A stretch of DNA of 64,000 nucleotides from an uncultured Paracoccaceae bacterium (GTDB taxonomy: Bacteria; Pseudomonadota; Alphaproteobacteria; Rhodobacterales; Rhodobacteraceae), in NCBI GenBank assembly GCA_947503775.1, contig CANNFE010000007.1, positions 181,080-245,079 of the forward strand, given 5' to 3'. The notes under the pieces are model-generated. The model saw only the letters and a list, made by a program, of their open reading frames with translations. It was not told the DNA's origin and searched no databases. The translations under genes were made by a program, and so were the position numbers. Shown here in pieces: positions 1 through 7,528 of this stretch (the first letter of the stretch is position 1; each line of letters begins with the position of its first letter).

Positions 1-2
1 TT

Positions 3-836
3 GGCCTGTTGGCTTTTCTCGGGGTCGGAGCGCCCGCGCCGATGGGCCGGATCGCCCTCGTCTTCTATGCCATCGGCTTTACGCTCGCGGTCGGAGGTCT
101 GATCTCCTCGACCTTCCATCTGGGCCGCCCGGAACGCGCCTGGCGCGCCTTCACCCAATGGCGCACCAGCTGGCTCTCTCGGGAAGGCTGCATCGCCGTG
201 GCCGCCCTGATGGTCATGGGCCTTACGGCCATTGCGCAGATCTTCTTCGGCACACGTCTCCCGTTTCTCGGTTGGATCGGGGCGGCTCTTTGCCTGGCCA
301 CCGTCTTCTCGACTTCGATGATCTACGCGAGCCTCAGGACCGTCCCCCGTTGGCACGATCCGACGACGCCTGCCCTGTTTCTCGGCTGGTCCATCGCGGG
401 CGGTGCGCTGCTGGCGGCGCATACAGTGCTGGCCGGCGGTCTTCTTCTTGTCGCTCTGGTCATCCAGATCGTCCATTGGCTGCGCGGGGACAGTGCCCTG
501 CGCCGGTCCGGCACCACTCTGGCCACGGCCACGGGCCTGACCGGAGGCGCGCTGCGCAGCTTCGAGCCGCCCCATACCGGCGGCAATTACCTCACGCACG
601 AGATGGTCTTTCAGATCGGGCGCAAGCACGCGCGCAATCTGCGGATCATCGGCGCGGCGCTTGCAGGCGCGCTTCCTGCCGGATTGCTGTTGCTGGCGCC
701 TGCCGGACATGTGACCGCTGGCCTCGCTGTGCTGAGCCACCTCGCGGGTCTCGTTGTCACCCGGTGGCTCTTTTTCGCAGAAGCCGAACATGTCGTCGGC
801 CTCTATTACGGAGCGCATCAGGGCAAGACCGCATGA
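3..836 (+). CDS. DmsC-like dimethyl sulfoxide reductase membrane anchor subunit (5' end outside window)
   Basis: Hydrophobic protein of at least 275 residues with about eight membrane segments, resembling the DmsC/YnfH anchor that ties a periplasmic molybdopterin oxidoreductase to the quinone pool. Recognisable features are the early 'HLGRPERAWRA' stretch and 'GNYLTHEMVF' near residue 195, both typical of the DmsC family. The reading frame is open to the window edge, so the start lies upstream and the catalytic and Fe-S subunits are presumably there too. It overlaps the next gene by 4 nt (ATGA), so the two NTF2-like proteins downstream are translationally coupled to it. The substrate of the complex cannot be read from this subunit. 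Family call is good; physiological role is inference. Confidence 0.8.
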   Translation, partial: GLLAFLGVGAPAPMGRIALVFYAIGFTLAVGGLISSTFHLGRPERAWRAFTQWRTSWLSREGCIAVAALMVMGLTAIAQIFFGTRLPFLGWIGAALCLATVFSTSMIYASLRTVPRWHDPTTPALFLGWSIAGGALLAAHTVLAGGLLLVALVIQIVHWLRGDSALRRSGTTLATATGLTGGALRSFEPPHTGGNYLTHEMVFQIGRKHARNLRIIGAALAGALPAGLLLLAPAGHVTAGLAVLSHLAGLVVTRWLFFAEAEHVVGLYYGAHQGKTA

Positions 837-1816
837 GCTTTGTCTCCGGTTTCGATGCGAAATGGACCGATCAGGCCGACTACGTCCTCGGGATCACCCG
901 CGCCATCTGGGAGGATCGCGGGGTCCACTCTCTTCATGACTATTACGGCAAGGAGCTGATCGTCCGCTCCCCTGCGGGGATCGTCAAAGGCAATGACGGG
1001 ATCATCGCCGCGACGCTTGCGACGCTGGCCGAATTTCCCGATCGGAAGCTGCTGGGCGAGGACGTTATCTGGCATATGACGGGGGAGGAGAGTTTCCTGT
1101 CCTCGCATCGCCTTTATTGCACGGCGACCCATACCGGCGCGGGCGTCTATGGCGCGCCGACGGGCCGACGTCTGGCCTACCGGATCCTCGCCGACTGCTT
1201 TTGCCGTGCGGACGGTGTCCATGACGAATGGCTGGTCCGCGATCAGGGCGCCATCGTCGCACAGATGGGCCAGCGGATCCCCGACTGGACGCGCGCTCTG
1301 ATCGCCCGCGAGGGCGGGCCGGAGCATTGCGTCCAACCGTTCCGCCCCGCGATCGACCTGCCGGGCCCCTATACCGGGATCGGAAATGACGACGCATGGG
1401 GCCGGCGTCTCGAGCAGATCCTGACCGAGGCCATGGCGGGCGATTTCGCCGCGTTTGAGCGCGGCTACGACCGGGCCGCCCGATCCTGCTATCCGGGTCA
1501 TGCGACCGCCCGCGGTCCCCGCGGCGCTGCCGATTTCTGGCTTTCGCTGCGCAGCGCCCTGCCCTCCGGCACGTTCCGGATCCATCACCGGATCGGATGC
1601 GCGGACCCTCAGATGCCGCCCCGGGCCGCGATCCGCTGGTCGCTGGACGGTCTTCATGACGGCTATGGCCGCTTCGGGCCACCGAGCGGTGCTCAAATCC
1701 ACATCATGGGGATCACACATGCGGAATTTACGCCGAAAAATCTTAAACTGGAATGGACTCTGATCGACGATACGGCAATCTGGAAACAGATTTTGCTGTC
1801 GACTGGAGACCTTTGA
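833..1816 (+). CDS. Double NTF2/SnoaL-like domain protein (first of a pair)
   Basis: A 327-residue soluble protein. I see two NTF2-like (SnoaL/ketosteroid-isomerase fold) units: one around residues 15-135 ('GNDGIIAATLATLAEFPDR' is typical of SnoaL ester-cyclase-like folds) and a second around 180-320. No signal peptide or membrane segment. The ATG at 833 overlaps the TGA of the DmsC-like gene, fixing the start and implying coupled expression; the larger open frame beginning at 158 is an antisense-free shadow extension. The next gene, one nucleotide downstream, is a diverged paralogue. Function unknown: NTF2-like folds act as isomerases, cyclases, dehydratases or mere small-molecule binders. 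An accessory role for the upstream oxidoreductase is inferred from operon structure only. Confidence 0.75.
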   Translation: MSFVSGFDAKWTDQADYVLGITRAIWEDRGVHSLHDYYGKELIVRSPAGIVKGNDGIIAATLATLAEFPDRKLLGEDVIWHMTGEESFLSSHRLYCTATHTGAGVYGAPTGRRLAYRILADCFCRADGVHDEWLVRDQGAIVAQMGQRIPDWTRALIAREGGPEHCVQPFRPAIDLPGPYTGIGNDDAWGRRLEQILTEAMAGDFAAFERGYDRAARSCYPGHATARGPRGAADFWLSLRSALPSGTFRIHHRIGCADPQMPPRAAIRWSLDGLHDGYGRFGPPSGAQIHIMGITHAEFTPKNLKLEWTLIDDTAIWKQILLSTGDL

Positions 1817-1817
1817 C

Positions 1818-2804
1818 ATGCTCGATATCGATCTGCCGCAATCGGGTCTGCGCGAGGACATCCGGTATGGTCTGGACCGTCTTTTCAGAGATCCGGCGGA
1901 TGCCGACATCCTGGCCGAAGACGCCGTCTTCGATCTGGCCTGGCCCCTGCCCCAGACCATAGGGCGGGCCTCGATCCGGCAGACCTTCATGGAGCCTTTG
2001 CACGCTGCTTTTACGGGTCTGCACCGGCGGGATCTGATGTTCATCGGCGGCGAGAATATCCGCGCCGAAGGCGGCTACTGGTGCGCGGCGGTCACTCACT
2101 ATGTCGGCAATTTCGATGCGCCGCTCTGGGGCATCTCGCCATCCCGCAAGCTTGCCTTTCTGCGCGCCGGAGAGTTCTTTCGCATCGAAAACGGCCAGAT
2201 CGTCAAGGCCCGGATCATTTTCGATCTGCCCGACCTGATGCGCCAGATCGGCCGCGCGCCGCTGCCGTCGCTGGGCAACGAGATTACGTTTCCCGCGCCT
2301 GCGACACAGGACGGGCTTTGTCCCGATCCGGCGGGCGGCGCGGCGGCGCTGACGCTGGTCGAGCGGATGCTGGCAAGCCTTCACGTCTTTGATCCCAGGA
2401 CGATGACCTCACCCGAACAGACCGGAGAGCACGGCACCTGGGCCGATGACATGATGTGGTACGGCCCCGGCGGGATCGGATCGAGCTATCTCTGGGACGG
2501 TTTCGTGAAGGACCACCGGGAGGCGTTTCTGACTGCCTTTCCCGACCGGAAGGGCGGCAACCACTACTGCCGGATCGGCGATGGGGCCTATGCCGCCGTG
2601 TCCGGCTGGCCGTCGATGACCATGACCCATCGGGGGGATTATCTTGGCGTACCCGCGACAGGAAAATCGCTGACCCTGCGCGTGATGGATTTCTATCGGA
2701 CCGCATCGGGCCGGATCGCCGAAAACTGGGTGCTTCTGGATTACGGGGAGCTGTTCGATCAGATGGGCATCAACCTCATCGAACGGTCAGAAGCCCTGCG
2801 CTGA
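1818..2804 (+). CDS. Double NTF2/SnoaL-like domain protein (second of a pair)
   Basis: A 328-residue protein starting one base after the stop of the previous gene. The C-terminal half (about residues 185-315) has a clear SnoaL/ester-cyclase signature: 'MMWYGPGGIGSSYLWDGF', then 'HREAFLTAFPDRKGG' and 'LTLRVMDFYR...GRIAENWVLLDY'. The N-terminal half (about 15-150) is a second NTF2-like unit with 'GEFFRIENGQIVKARIIFDLPDLMRQIG'. No secretion signal. It is the last gene of the operon and is followed by a convergent palindrome at 2821. The enzymatic substrate is unknown; the pairing of two double-domain proteins behind a DmsC-like anchor is unusual. Confidence 0.78.
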   Translation: MLDIDLPQSGLREDIRYGLDRLFRDPADADILAEDAVFDLAWPLPQTIGRASIRQTFMEPLHAAFTGLHRRDLMFIGGENIRAEGGYWCAAVTHYVGNFDAPLWGISPSRKLAFLRAGEFFRIENGQIVKARIIFDLPDLMRQIGRAPLPSLGNEITFPAPATQDGLCPDPAGGAAALTLVERMLASLHVFDPRTMTSPEQTGEHGTWADDMMWYGPGGIGSSYLWDGFVKDHREAFLTAFPDRKGGNHYCRIGDGAYAAVSGWPSMTMTHRGDYLGVPATGKSLTLRVMDFYRTASGRIAENWVLLDYGELFDQMGINLIERSEALR

Positions 2805-2820
2805 CATCACCGCGGGGGTC

Positions 2821-2840
2821 AGAATTTTCTAGAAGATTTT
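2821..2840. repeat. Palindromic intergenic element, class A (single, imperfect copy)
   Basis: A 20-bp imperfect inverted repeat centred on TTCTAGAA lies in the 41-bp gap between two convergent genes. It is closely related to the perfect palindrome at 6141-6162, which suggests a dispersed element or shared terminator-like hairpin rather than chance. Confidence 0.6.
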
Positions 2841-2845
2841 GGCAC

Positions 2846-3904
2846 CTAGCGGATCCGGTGGCCGGTTTCGGCATCAAAGAGATAGGCCTGTTCGGGGTCG
2901 ACCGTGAGGCCGACCATCTCGCCCTCTTTCGAGCGGATGTCGCCCCGCTCTTCGACGACGATCTTCTCGCCGCTCTGTCCGATTAGGTGGACATAGGACA
3001 CCCCGCCTAGGCTTTCAGCAAGATCCACGCGGTGGCTGTCTCCTGCGCGATCGACGCCCAGATGTTCGGGCCGTAGTCCCAGATCGACCGCCCGGCGGCT
3101 GTCGGCGGCCGCGAAGCTGAAAGGCACGGGCGCCGCGAGACCCGGCGTATGGACCGCGCCGTCGTAAAGCTCTCCGCGCAGAAAGTTCATCGCGGGCGAT
3201 CCGATGAAACCGCCGACGAACTTGTTGTCGGGATCGCGGTACAGATCCATCGGCGCGCCGACCTGCTCGATCCGGCCTGCGCGCAGCACGACGATCTTGT
3301 CGGCCAGCGTCATCGCCTCGACCTGATCGTGGGTGACGTAGATCATCGTCGCGCCGATCTCCTTGTGGAGGCGTGCGATCTCGACCCGCATCTCCACGCG
3401 CAGTTCAGCGTCGAGGTTCGAGAGCGGCTCGTCGAAGAGGAACACTTCAGGGCCGCGCACGATCGCGCGTCCGATGGAGACCCTTTGCCGCTGACCGCCC
3501 GAGAGCGCCGCCGGTTTGCGCTTGAGATACTCGTCGAGCTTGAGGATCCGGCTCGCCTCAAAGACCTTGCTGTCGATCTCGGCCTTGGGATGGCCGTTCA
3601 TCTTGAGCCCGAAGCCCATATTCTGCTCGACCGTCATATGCGGATAAAGCGCGTAGGTCTGGAAGACCATCGCCACGCCGCGCTCGGAGGGATCCATGCG
3701 GGTGACATCCCGTTCGCCGATGCGGATCGAGCCATCCGTTGTTTCCTCGAGCCCCGCGACCATACGCAAAAGCGTGGACTTGCCGCAGCCTGAAGGGCCA
3801 ACGAAGACGCAGAATTCCCCATGCTCGATCTGCAGATCGATCCCGTGGATCACCTGCGTTTCGCCGTATTTCTTGATCACATCGCCCAGAACGACACCCG
3901 ACAT
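2846..3904 (-). CDS. Sugar ABC transporter ATP-binding protein (UgpC/MalK family)
   Basis: A 352-residue ATPase of the CUT1 carbohydrate ABC family. Walker A GPSGCGKST is at residues 36-44, the LSGGQRQRV signature near 133 and the Walker B/FDEPLSNLD segment near 155; the C-terminal third is the TOBE/regulatory domain ending 'DPEQAYLFDAETGHRIR', typical of UgpC-type subunits. Usual length for the family. The ATG is preceded by GGGAGG about 9 nt away and lies 6 nt after the iclR stop, so it is co-transcribed with the regulator and divergent from the binding protein and permeases it should energise. Substrate inferred as a galactoside from the flanking enzymes. Confidence 0.95.
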   Translation of the reverse strand: MSGVVLGDVIKKYGETQVIHGIDLQIEHGEFCVFVGPSGCGKSTLLRMVAGLEETTDGSIRIGERDVTRMDPSERGVAMVFQTYALYPHMTVEQNMGFGLKMNGHPKAEIDSKVFEASRILKLDEYLKRKPAALSGGQRQRVSIGRAIVRGPEVFLFDEPLSNLDAELRVEMRVEIARLHKEIGATMIYVTHDQVEAMTLADKIVVLRAGRIEQVGAPMDLYRDPDNKFVGGFIGSPAMNFLRGELYDGAVHTPGLAAPVPFSFAAADSRRAVDLGLRPEHLGVDRAGDSHRVDLAESLGGVSYVHLIGQSGEKIVVEERGDIRSKEGEMVGLTVDPEQAYLFDAETGHRIR

Positions 3905-3910
3905 GGCCTT

Positions 3911-4720
3911 CTACCTCCCTTTCGCCTCGACCGGCCCCTCGACCGGCCGGTCCGGAAACCGCCAGTGCTGCGCCTCTTCCGAGATCGCTTTCGCCGCCGC
4001 CTTGATGCGGGGCACATATCCTTCGAGCGCCGCCAAATTGGTCCGCGCCGTCGTGCCCGTCACCGAAAGCGCGCCCAAAAGCCGCCCGCGCGGCGTCAGG
4101 ACCGGCACGGCGACGCAGATGATCCCCGGCTCATGCTCTTCGCGGTCGAAGCCGTAGCCATGCCGCCGGATTTCGGCCAGTTCCGAGCGCATGGAAGTCT
4201 CGTCCGCAAGGGTGGCGGGCGTGAAGCGGTGAAAGCTTTGCTGCGGTAGCACCCGCGCAAGATCGGCGTCCGGCAGATGTGCCAGCATCGCCTTGCCAAC
4301 GCCGGTGCAGTAGGCGGGGCCCACCTTGCCCGATTGCGAATACATCTCCACCGGTTCGGCGGCGTTGCGCTTGTCGACATAGAGCACGTGGCCCCCGTCG
4401 AGCTGTGCGAGGTGCACGGTCTCGCCAACCTCGCGGCTCAGCGTCTCGAGATGTGGCCGCGCGATCGGGGCGAGCGAGGATTGCGCCCAGGCCGCGTGGG
4501 CCAGCCGCACCAGCCGGATGCCGGGGCTATAGACACCCCGGTCTGGCTCGTAGGCCAGCATCTCCTGGCTGGTGAGGGTCTGAAGCAGGCGGTAGAGCGT
4601 CGCCTTGGGAAGGTCCGAGCCCTCCAGAAGCTCGGAAAACCGCACGGGACGGCCAAAGCCCGCCACCTGGTCGAGCACGCCAAGGGCCTTGCCTACGGTC
4701 CCGTCCCCGCGTCCGGTCAT
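3911..4720 (-). CDS. IclR family transcriptional regulator of the galactoside locus
   Basis: A 269-residue IclR-type regulator: winged helix-turn-helix at about residues 5-70 ('VRFSELLEGSDLPKATLYRLLQTL') and IclR effector domain at about 85-260 ('YVDKRNAAEPVEMYSQSGK', 'YGFDREEHEPGIICVAVPV', 'GALSVTG'). The ATG at 4720 is chosen because AGGGAGGA sits 6 nt upstream; an in-frame ATG 48 nt earlier has no such site. It is divergent from the binding-protein gene and followed by the ABC ATPase gene. A 7+5+7 palindrome at 4805-4823 is its likely operator. Regulating galactoside import and catabolism is inferred from context. Confidence 0.93.
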   Translation of the reverse strand: MTGRGDGTVGKALGVLDQVAGFGRPVRFSELLEGSDLPKATLYRLLQTLTSQEMLAYEPDRGVYSPGIRLVRLAHAAWAQSSLAPIARPHLETLSREVGETVHLAQLDGGHVLYVDKRNAAEPVEMYSQSGKVGPAYCTGVGKAMLAHLPDADLARVLPQQSFHRFTPATLADETSMRSELAEIRRHGYGFDREEHEPGIICVAVPVLTPRGRLLGALSVTGTTARTNLAALEGYVPRIKAAAKAISEEAQHWRFPDRPVEGPVEAKGR

Positions 4721-4757
4721 TTGTCCTCCCTTGGGCCGGATCTGTGTCCGCCACCTG

Positions 4758-4787
4758 TTGACAAGCATGGGTGAGTCGGGGTGTCAT
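4758..4787 (+). promoter_or_regulatory. Candidate sigma-70 promoter for the galactoside operon
   Basis: A perfect -35 hexamer TTGACA (4758-4763) is followed 18 bp later by TGTCAT (4782-4787), a poor -10. If used, transcription would start near 4793, just before the IclR-type palindrome, which would then sit in a repressing position. The -10 is weak, so this is tentative. Confidence 0.35.
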
Positions 4788-4804
4788 TTCAATATCCAAA
4801 ACCA

Positions 4805-4823
4805 AGTTCCAAATAATGGAACT
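4805..4823. promoter_or_regulatory. Putative IclR-family operator
   Basis: Inverted repeat AGTTCCA-N5-TGGAACT between the divergent iclR and binding-protein genes, 25 bp before the binding-protein ATG. Seven-base arms with an AT-rich centre resemble operators described for IclR-family proteins (TTCC/GGAA arms). The match to this particular regulator is inferred from location. Confidence 0.6.
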
Positions 4824-4848
4824 GAATGGGATGCAAAGGGAGGAACCA

Positions 4849-6105
4849 ATGTCATCCATTCTCAAGGGTGCGGCGCTGGCCGTGCTGATGGGCTCGTCCG
4901 CCTTCGCGGCAGGCCATTCCGAGCCGCTGACCGGCGATCTTACGATCTTTCTCGACACCTCCAACCCCGCGCCGCGCGCGACGATGGAAGAGATGATCGG
5001 CCGCTTCCAGGAGATGCATCCCGATCTCAATATCGAGACCACGATCATCGACCGCGAGGCCTACAAGACTCAGATCCGCAACTTCCTGACCGCCAGTGCG
5101 CCCGATGTCGCGACCTGGTATGCCGCCAACCGGATGCGTCCTTACGTGGATGCGGGCCTCTTCGAGGATGTCTCAGACCTGTGGGCCGAGCCTGAAATCG
5201 CCGAGAACCTCGCCTCCACCAAGGGCGCGATGACGATCGACGACAAGCAATGGGGCGTGCCCTACACCTATTATCAGTGGGGCGTTTATTACCGCGAAGA
5301 TATCTTCAACGAGCTTGGCCTCGAAGAGCCGACGACCTGGGAGGAAGAGAAGGCCAACTGCCAGGCGATCATCGACTCGGGCCGCAAGTGCTACACGATC
5401 GGCACCAAGTTCCTGTGGACCGCCGGCGGCTGGTTCGACTACCTGAACATGCGCACCAACGGGTTCGATTTCCATATGGCGCTGACCCAGGGCGAGGTGG
5501 AATGGACCGATGACCGCGTCCGCCAGACCTTCGCCAACTGGCGCGAACTGATCGATATGGGTGCCTTTATCGACAATCACCAGACCTATAGCTGGCAGGA
5601 GGCCCTGCCCTTCATGGTGAGCGGTGAGGCGACGGCCTATCTGATGGGCAACTTCGCCGTGGCGCCGCTGCGGGAGGCCGGGCTGGGCGAGGATCAACTC
5701 GACTTCTATCAGTTCGTGCAGATCAACCCCGATGTCGAGCTGTCCGAGGATGCCCCCACTGACACCTTCCACATCCCGGCCAATGCCGAGAACAAGGACA
5801 ATGCCCGCGCCTTCCTGCGCTTCGTGGTCTCGGCAGAGAACCAGACGATCATCAATGGGGGCGACGCTCTGGGCCAGCTTCCGGTGAATGCGGCCTCCTC
5901 CGTGGATGATGACGAGATGCTGCAGCAGGGCTTTGAGATGCTGTCCTCGAATTCTCCGGGCGGGGTGGCGCAGTTCTTTGACCGCGACGCGCCGGCCGAG
6001 ATGGCGTCGGTTGCGATGGAAGGCTTCCAAGAGTTCATGGTTTTCCCCGATAACCTCGATGATATCCTGAGCCGCCTCGAGCAGGCGCGTCAGCGGATTT
6101 ACTGA
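4849..6105 (+). CDS. Sugar ABC transporter substrate-binding protein
   Basis: A 418-residue extracellular solute-binding protein (family 1, CUT1 type). An N-terminal signal peptide is clear (Lys6, hydrophobic core, cleavage after 'SSAFA' near residue 21). The body has the typical 'QEMHPDLNIET', 'WGVPYTYYQWGVYYREDIFNELGL' and 'PTTWEE' motifs. The ATG at 4849 follows GGGAGGA by 7 nt, favouring it over an in-frame ATG further upstream. First gene of the rightward galactoside operon; three tandem palindromes separate it from the first permease gene, which could stabilise its mRNA at a higher level than the permeases. It would present oligo- or disaccharides containing galactose to the permease; substrate identity is inferred. 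Confidence 0.94.
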   Translation: MSSILKGAALAVLMGSSAFAAGHSEPLTGDLTIFLDTSNPAPRATMEEMIGRFQEMHPDLNIETTIIDREAYKTQIRNFLTASAPDVATWYAANRMRPYVDAGLFEDVSDLWAEPEIAENLASTKGAMTIDDKQWGVPYTYYQWGVYYREDIFNELGLEEPTTWEEEKANCQAIIDSGRKCYTIGTKFLWTAGGWFDYLNMRTNGFDFHMALTQGEVEWTDDRVRQTFANWRELIDMGAFIDNHQTYSWQEALPFMVSGEATAYLMGNFAVAPLREAGLGEDQLDFYQFVQINPDVELSEDAPTDTFHIPANAENKDNARAFLRFVVSAENQTIINGGDALGQLPVNAASSVDDDEMLQQGFEMLSSNSPGGVAQFFDRDAPAEMASVAMEGFQEFMVFPDNLDDILSRLEQARQRIY

Positions 6106-6140
6106 CCGCTCTGCCACGGCGCCTTCGGGTGCCGTGGCGC

Positions 6141-6162
6141 CAAAATCTTCTAGAAGATTTTG
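6141..6162. repeat. Palindromic element class A, copy 1 of 3 in tandem
   Basis: Perfect 22-bp palindrome (arms CAAAATCTTCT / AGAAGATTTTG). It begins 35 bp after the binding-protein stop. Same core as the element at 2821-2840. Confidence 0.75.
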
Positions 6163-6168
6163 CCTTCG

Positions 6169-6190
6169 CAGATTTTTCTAGAAAAATCTG
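6169..6190. repeat. Palindromic element class A, copy 2 of 3 in tandem
   Basis: Perfect 22-bp palindrome (arms CAGATTTTTCT / AGAAAAATCTG), 6 bp after copy 1, same TTCTAGAA core with different flanks. Diverged flanks with retained symmetry imply that pairing, not primary sequence, is kept. Confidence 0.75.
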
Positions 6191-6195
6191 GCCCA

Positions 6196-6217
6196 GCGAA
6201 TTTTTCAGAAAATTCGC
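6196..6217. repeat. Palindromic element class A, copy 3 of 3 in tandem
   Basis: A 22-bp near-perfect inverted repeat (outer arms GCGAATTTT / AAAATTCGC), 5 bp after copy 2 and 25 bp before the permease ATG. The centre has lost the CTAG core present in copies 1 and 2. Confidence 0.65.
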
Positions 6218-6242
6218 GCCCTGACCGAACCGGAGCCGCCCC

Positions 6243-7172
6243 ATGACCGTCTCCCCCGCCGTTCCGACAGACCGCTACGTCCCGCCCCGCGGCTGGTACA
6301 AGCGCAACGAGATCCGCGTGACGCCCTGGCTCTTTCTTGCGCCTGGGATCCTGTTCTTTCTGTTCTACGTGATCTTCCCCGTCTTCCAGAGCTTCAATCT
6401 GTCACTGTATAAGTGGGACGGACTTGGAGAGGCCGAATATGTGGGCCTGCGCAACTACCAGGAACTGGCCACCGACCGCGCCTTCGAGACCTCGCTCTGG
6501 AACAATCTCAAATGGCTGCTGCTCTACCTGCTGGCCATTCCTGCCGGGCTCTTCATCGCGCTCTTCCTGAACCAGACCGTCACCGGCATCCGACTTTACA
6601 AGTCGCTTTTCTTCTTTCCATTCGTGATTTCCCAGGTCGTTGTCGGCCTTGTCTTCACCTGGTTTTACGATCCGACCTTCGGTCTTCTGAACACGATCCT
6701 CGGCTGGTTCGGAGCGGGCCCCATTGCCGTTCTCGGCGATCCGACGCTGGCCACCTATGGGATCATCGCCGCCGGTCTTTGGCCGCAGACGGCCTACTGC
6801 ATGATCCTCTATCTAACGGGCCTTAATGCCGTCGATCCCGAGCAGGTCGAGGCTGCGCGCCTTGATGGGGCAAAGGGATGGCGGATGCTGTGGTACGTCA
6901 TCATCCCGCAGCTCAAGCCCGCCACTTTCATCGCCTTTGTCGTGACGATCATCGGCGCCTTGCGCAGCTTCGATCTGATCTCGATCATGACGAATGGAGG
7001 ACCCTTCGGCTCGACCCGGGTCCTGTCCTTCTACATGTTCGAGAAAGCGCTATCGGAATACGGTTTCCGGATGGGCTATGGCGCGGCGATTGCCGTCGTC
7101 CTTTTCCTCATCATGTTGCTGTTCATCGCCTACTTCCTCTGGTCGATGTGGCGCGAGGAGCGCGGCCGATGA
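6243..7172 (+). CDS. Sugar ABC transporter permease (MalF/UgpA type)
   Basis: A 309-residue integral membrane protein with six predicted transmembrane segments. The first begins near residue 27 ('WLFLAPGILFFLFYVIFPV'), and the EAA loop that docks on the ATPase ('EAARLDGAKGWRMLWYVIIPQLKP') is near residues 203-226. This is the standard CUT1 first permease. It lies downstream of three hairpins after the binding-protein gene and overlaps the small YjbR-type gene by 4 nt. It should pair with the second permease at 7718. Confidence 0.95.
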   Translation: MTVSPAVPTDRYVPPRGWYKRNEIRVTPWLFLAPGILFFLFYVIFPVFQSFNLSLYKWDGLGEAEYVGLRNYQELATDRAFETSLWNNLKWLLLYLLAIPAGLFIALFLNQTVTGIRLYKSLFFFPFVISQVVVGLVFTWFYDPTFGLLNTILGWFGAGPIAVLGDPTLATYGIIAAGLWPQTAYCMILYLTGLNAVDPEQVEAARLDGAKGWRMLWYVIIPQLKPATFIAFVVTIIGALRSFDLISIMTNGGPFGSTRVLSFYMFEKALSEYGFRMGYGAAIAVVLFLIMLLFIAYFLWSMWREERGR

Positions 7173-7528
7173 TCAGCCGGGACGAGATCGACCGCCTCTG
7201 CGCCCGGTTTGCCGGTGCGACGCTTGCGCATCCGCCAGAGCTAATCAGCTGGAAGGTCGGCGGCAAGATGTTCGCCTGTTTCGGCGGCGAGGCGGATATG
7301 GAAGGCGTATCGGTCAAAACAGATAGCGTCGAGACCGCCGAGATGCTGATCGAGGCCGGCGCTGCAATCAAGGCGCCCTATTTTCACCGCTCCTGGATCC
7401 GCCTTCCGTTTGCAGACACGGACCCCGAGGAAGCGCGCCATCGCCTTCGAACGAGCTATGACATCGTGTTCAAGAGCCTTCCGAAACGGACCCGCGAGAC
7501 GGTCGCGGTGGCGGGGGACACAGCATGA
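7169..7528 (+). CDS. MmcQ/YjbR family protein
   Basis: A 119-residue protein with the MmcQ/YjbR (CyaY-like double-wing) fold pattern: 'ELISWKVGGKMFACFG' near residue 25 and 'SWIRLPFADTDPEEARHRLRTSYDIV' near 75. Members of this family are small, presumed DNA-binding proteins of mostly unknown role. The ATG overlaps the upstream permease stop by 4 nt, so it is coupled to the ABC operon even though it interrupts the usual permease-permease order. Nothing in the sequence ties it to sugar transport; it may be a passenger or a regulator. Confidence 0.85.
   Translation: MISRDEIDRLCARFAGATLAHPPELISWKVGGKMFACFGGEADMEGVSVKTDSVETAEMLIEAGAAIKAPYFHRSWIRLPFADTDPEEARHRLRTSYDIVFKSLPKRTRETVAVAGDTA

Noticed and set aside
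818..2044. A 408-codon minus-strand frame across the NTF2-like genes
   Set aside because: Basic, Arg-rich shadow product; the plus-strand genes overlap precisely as an operon and carry domain signatures.
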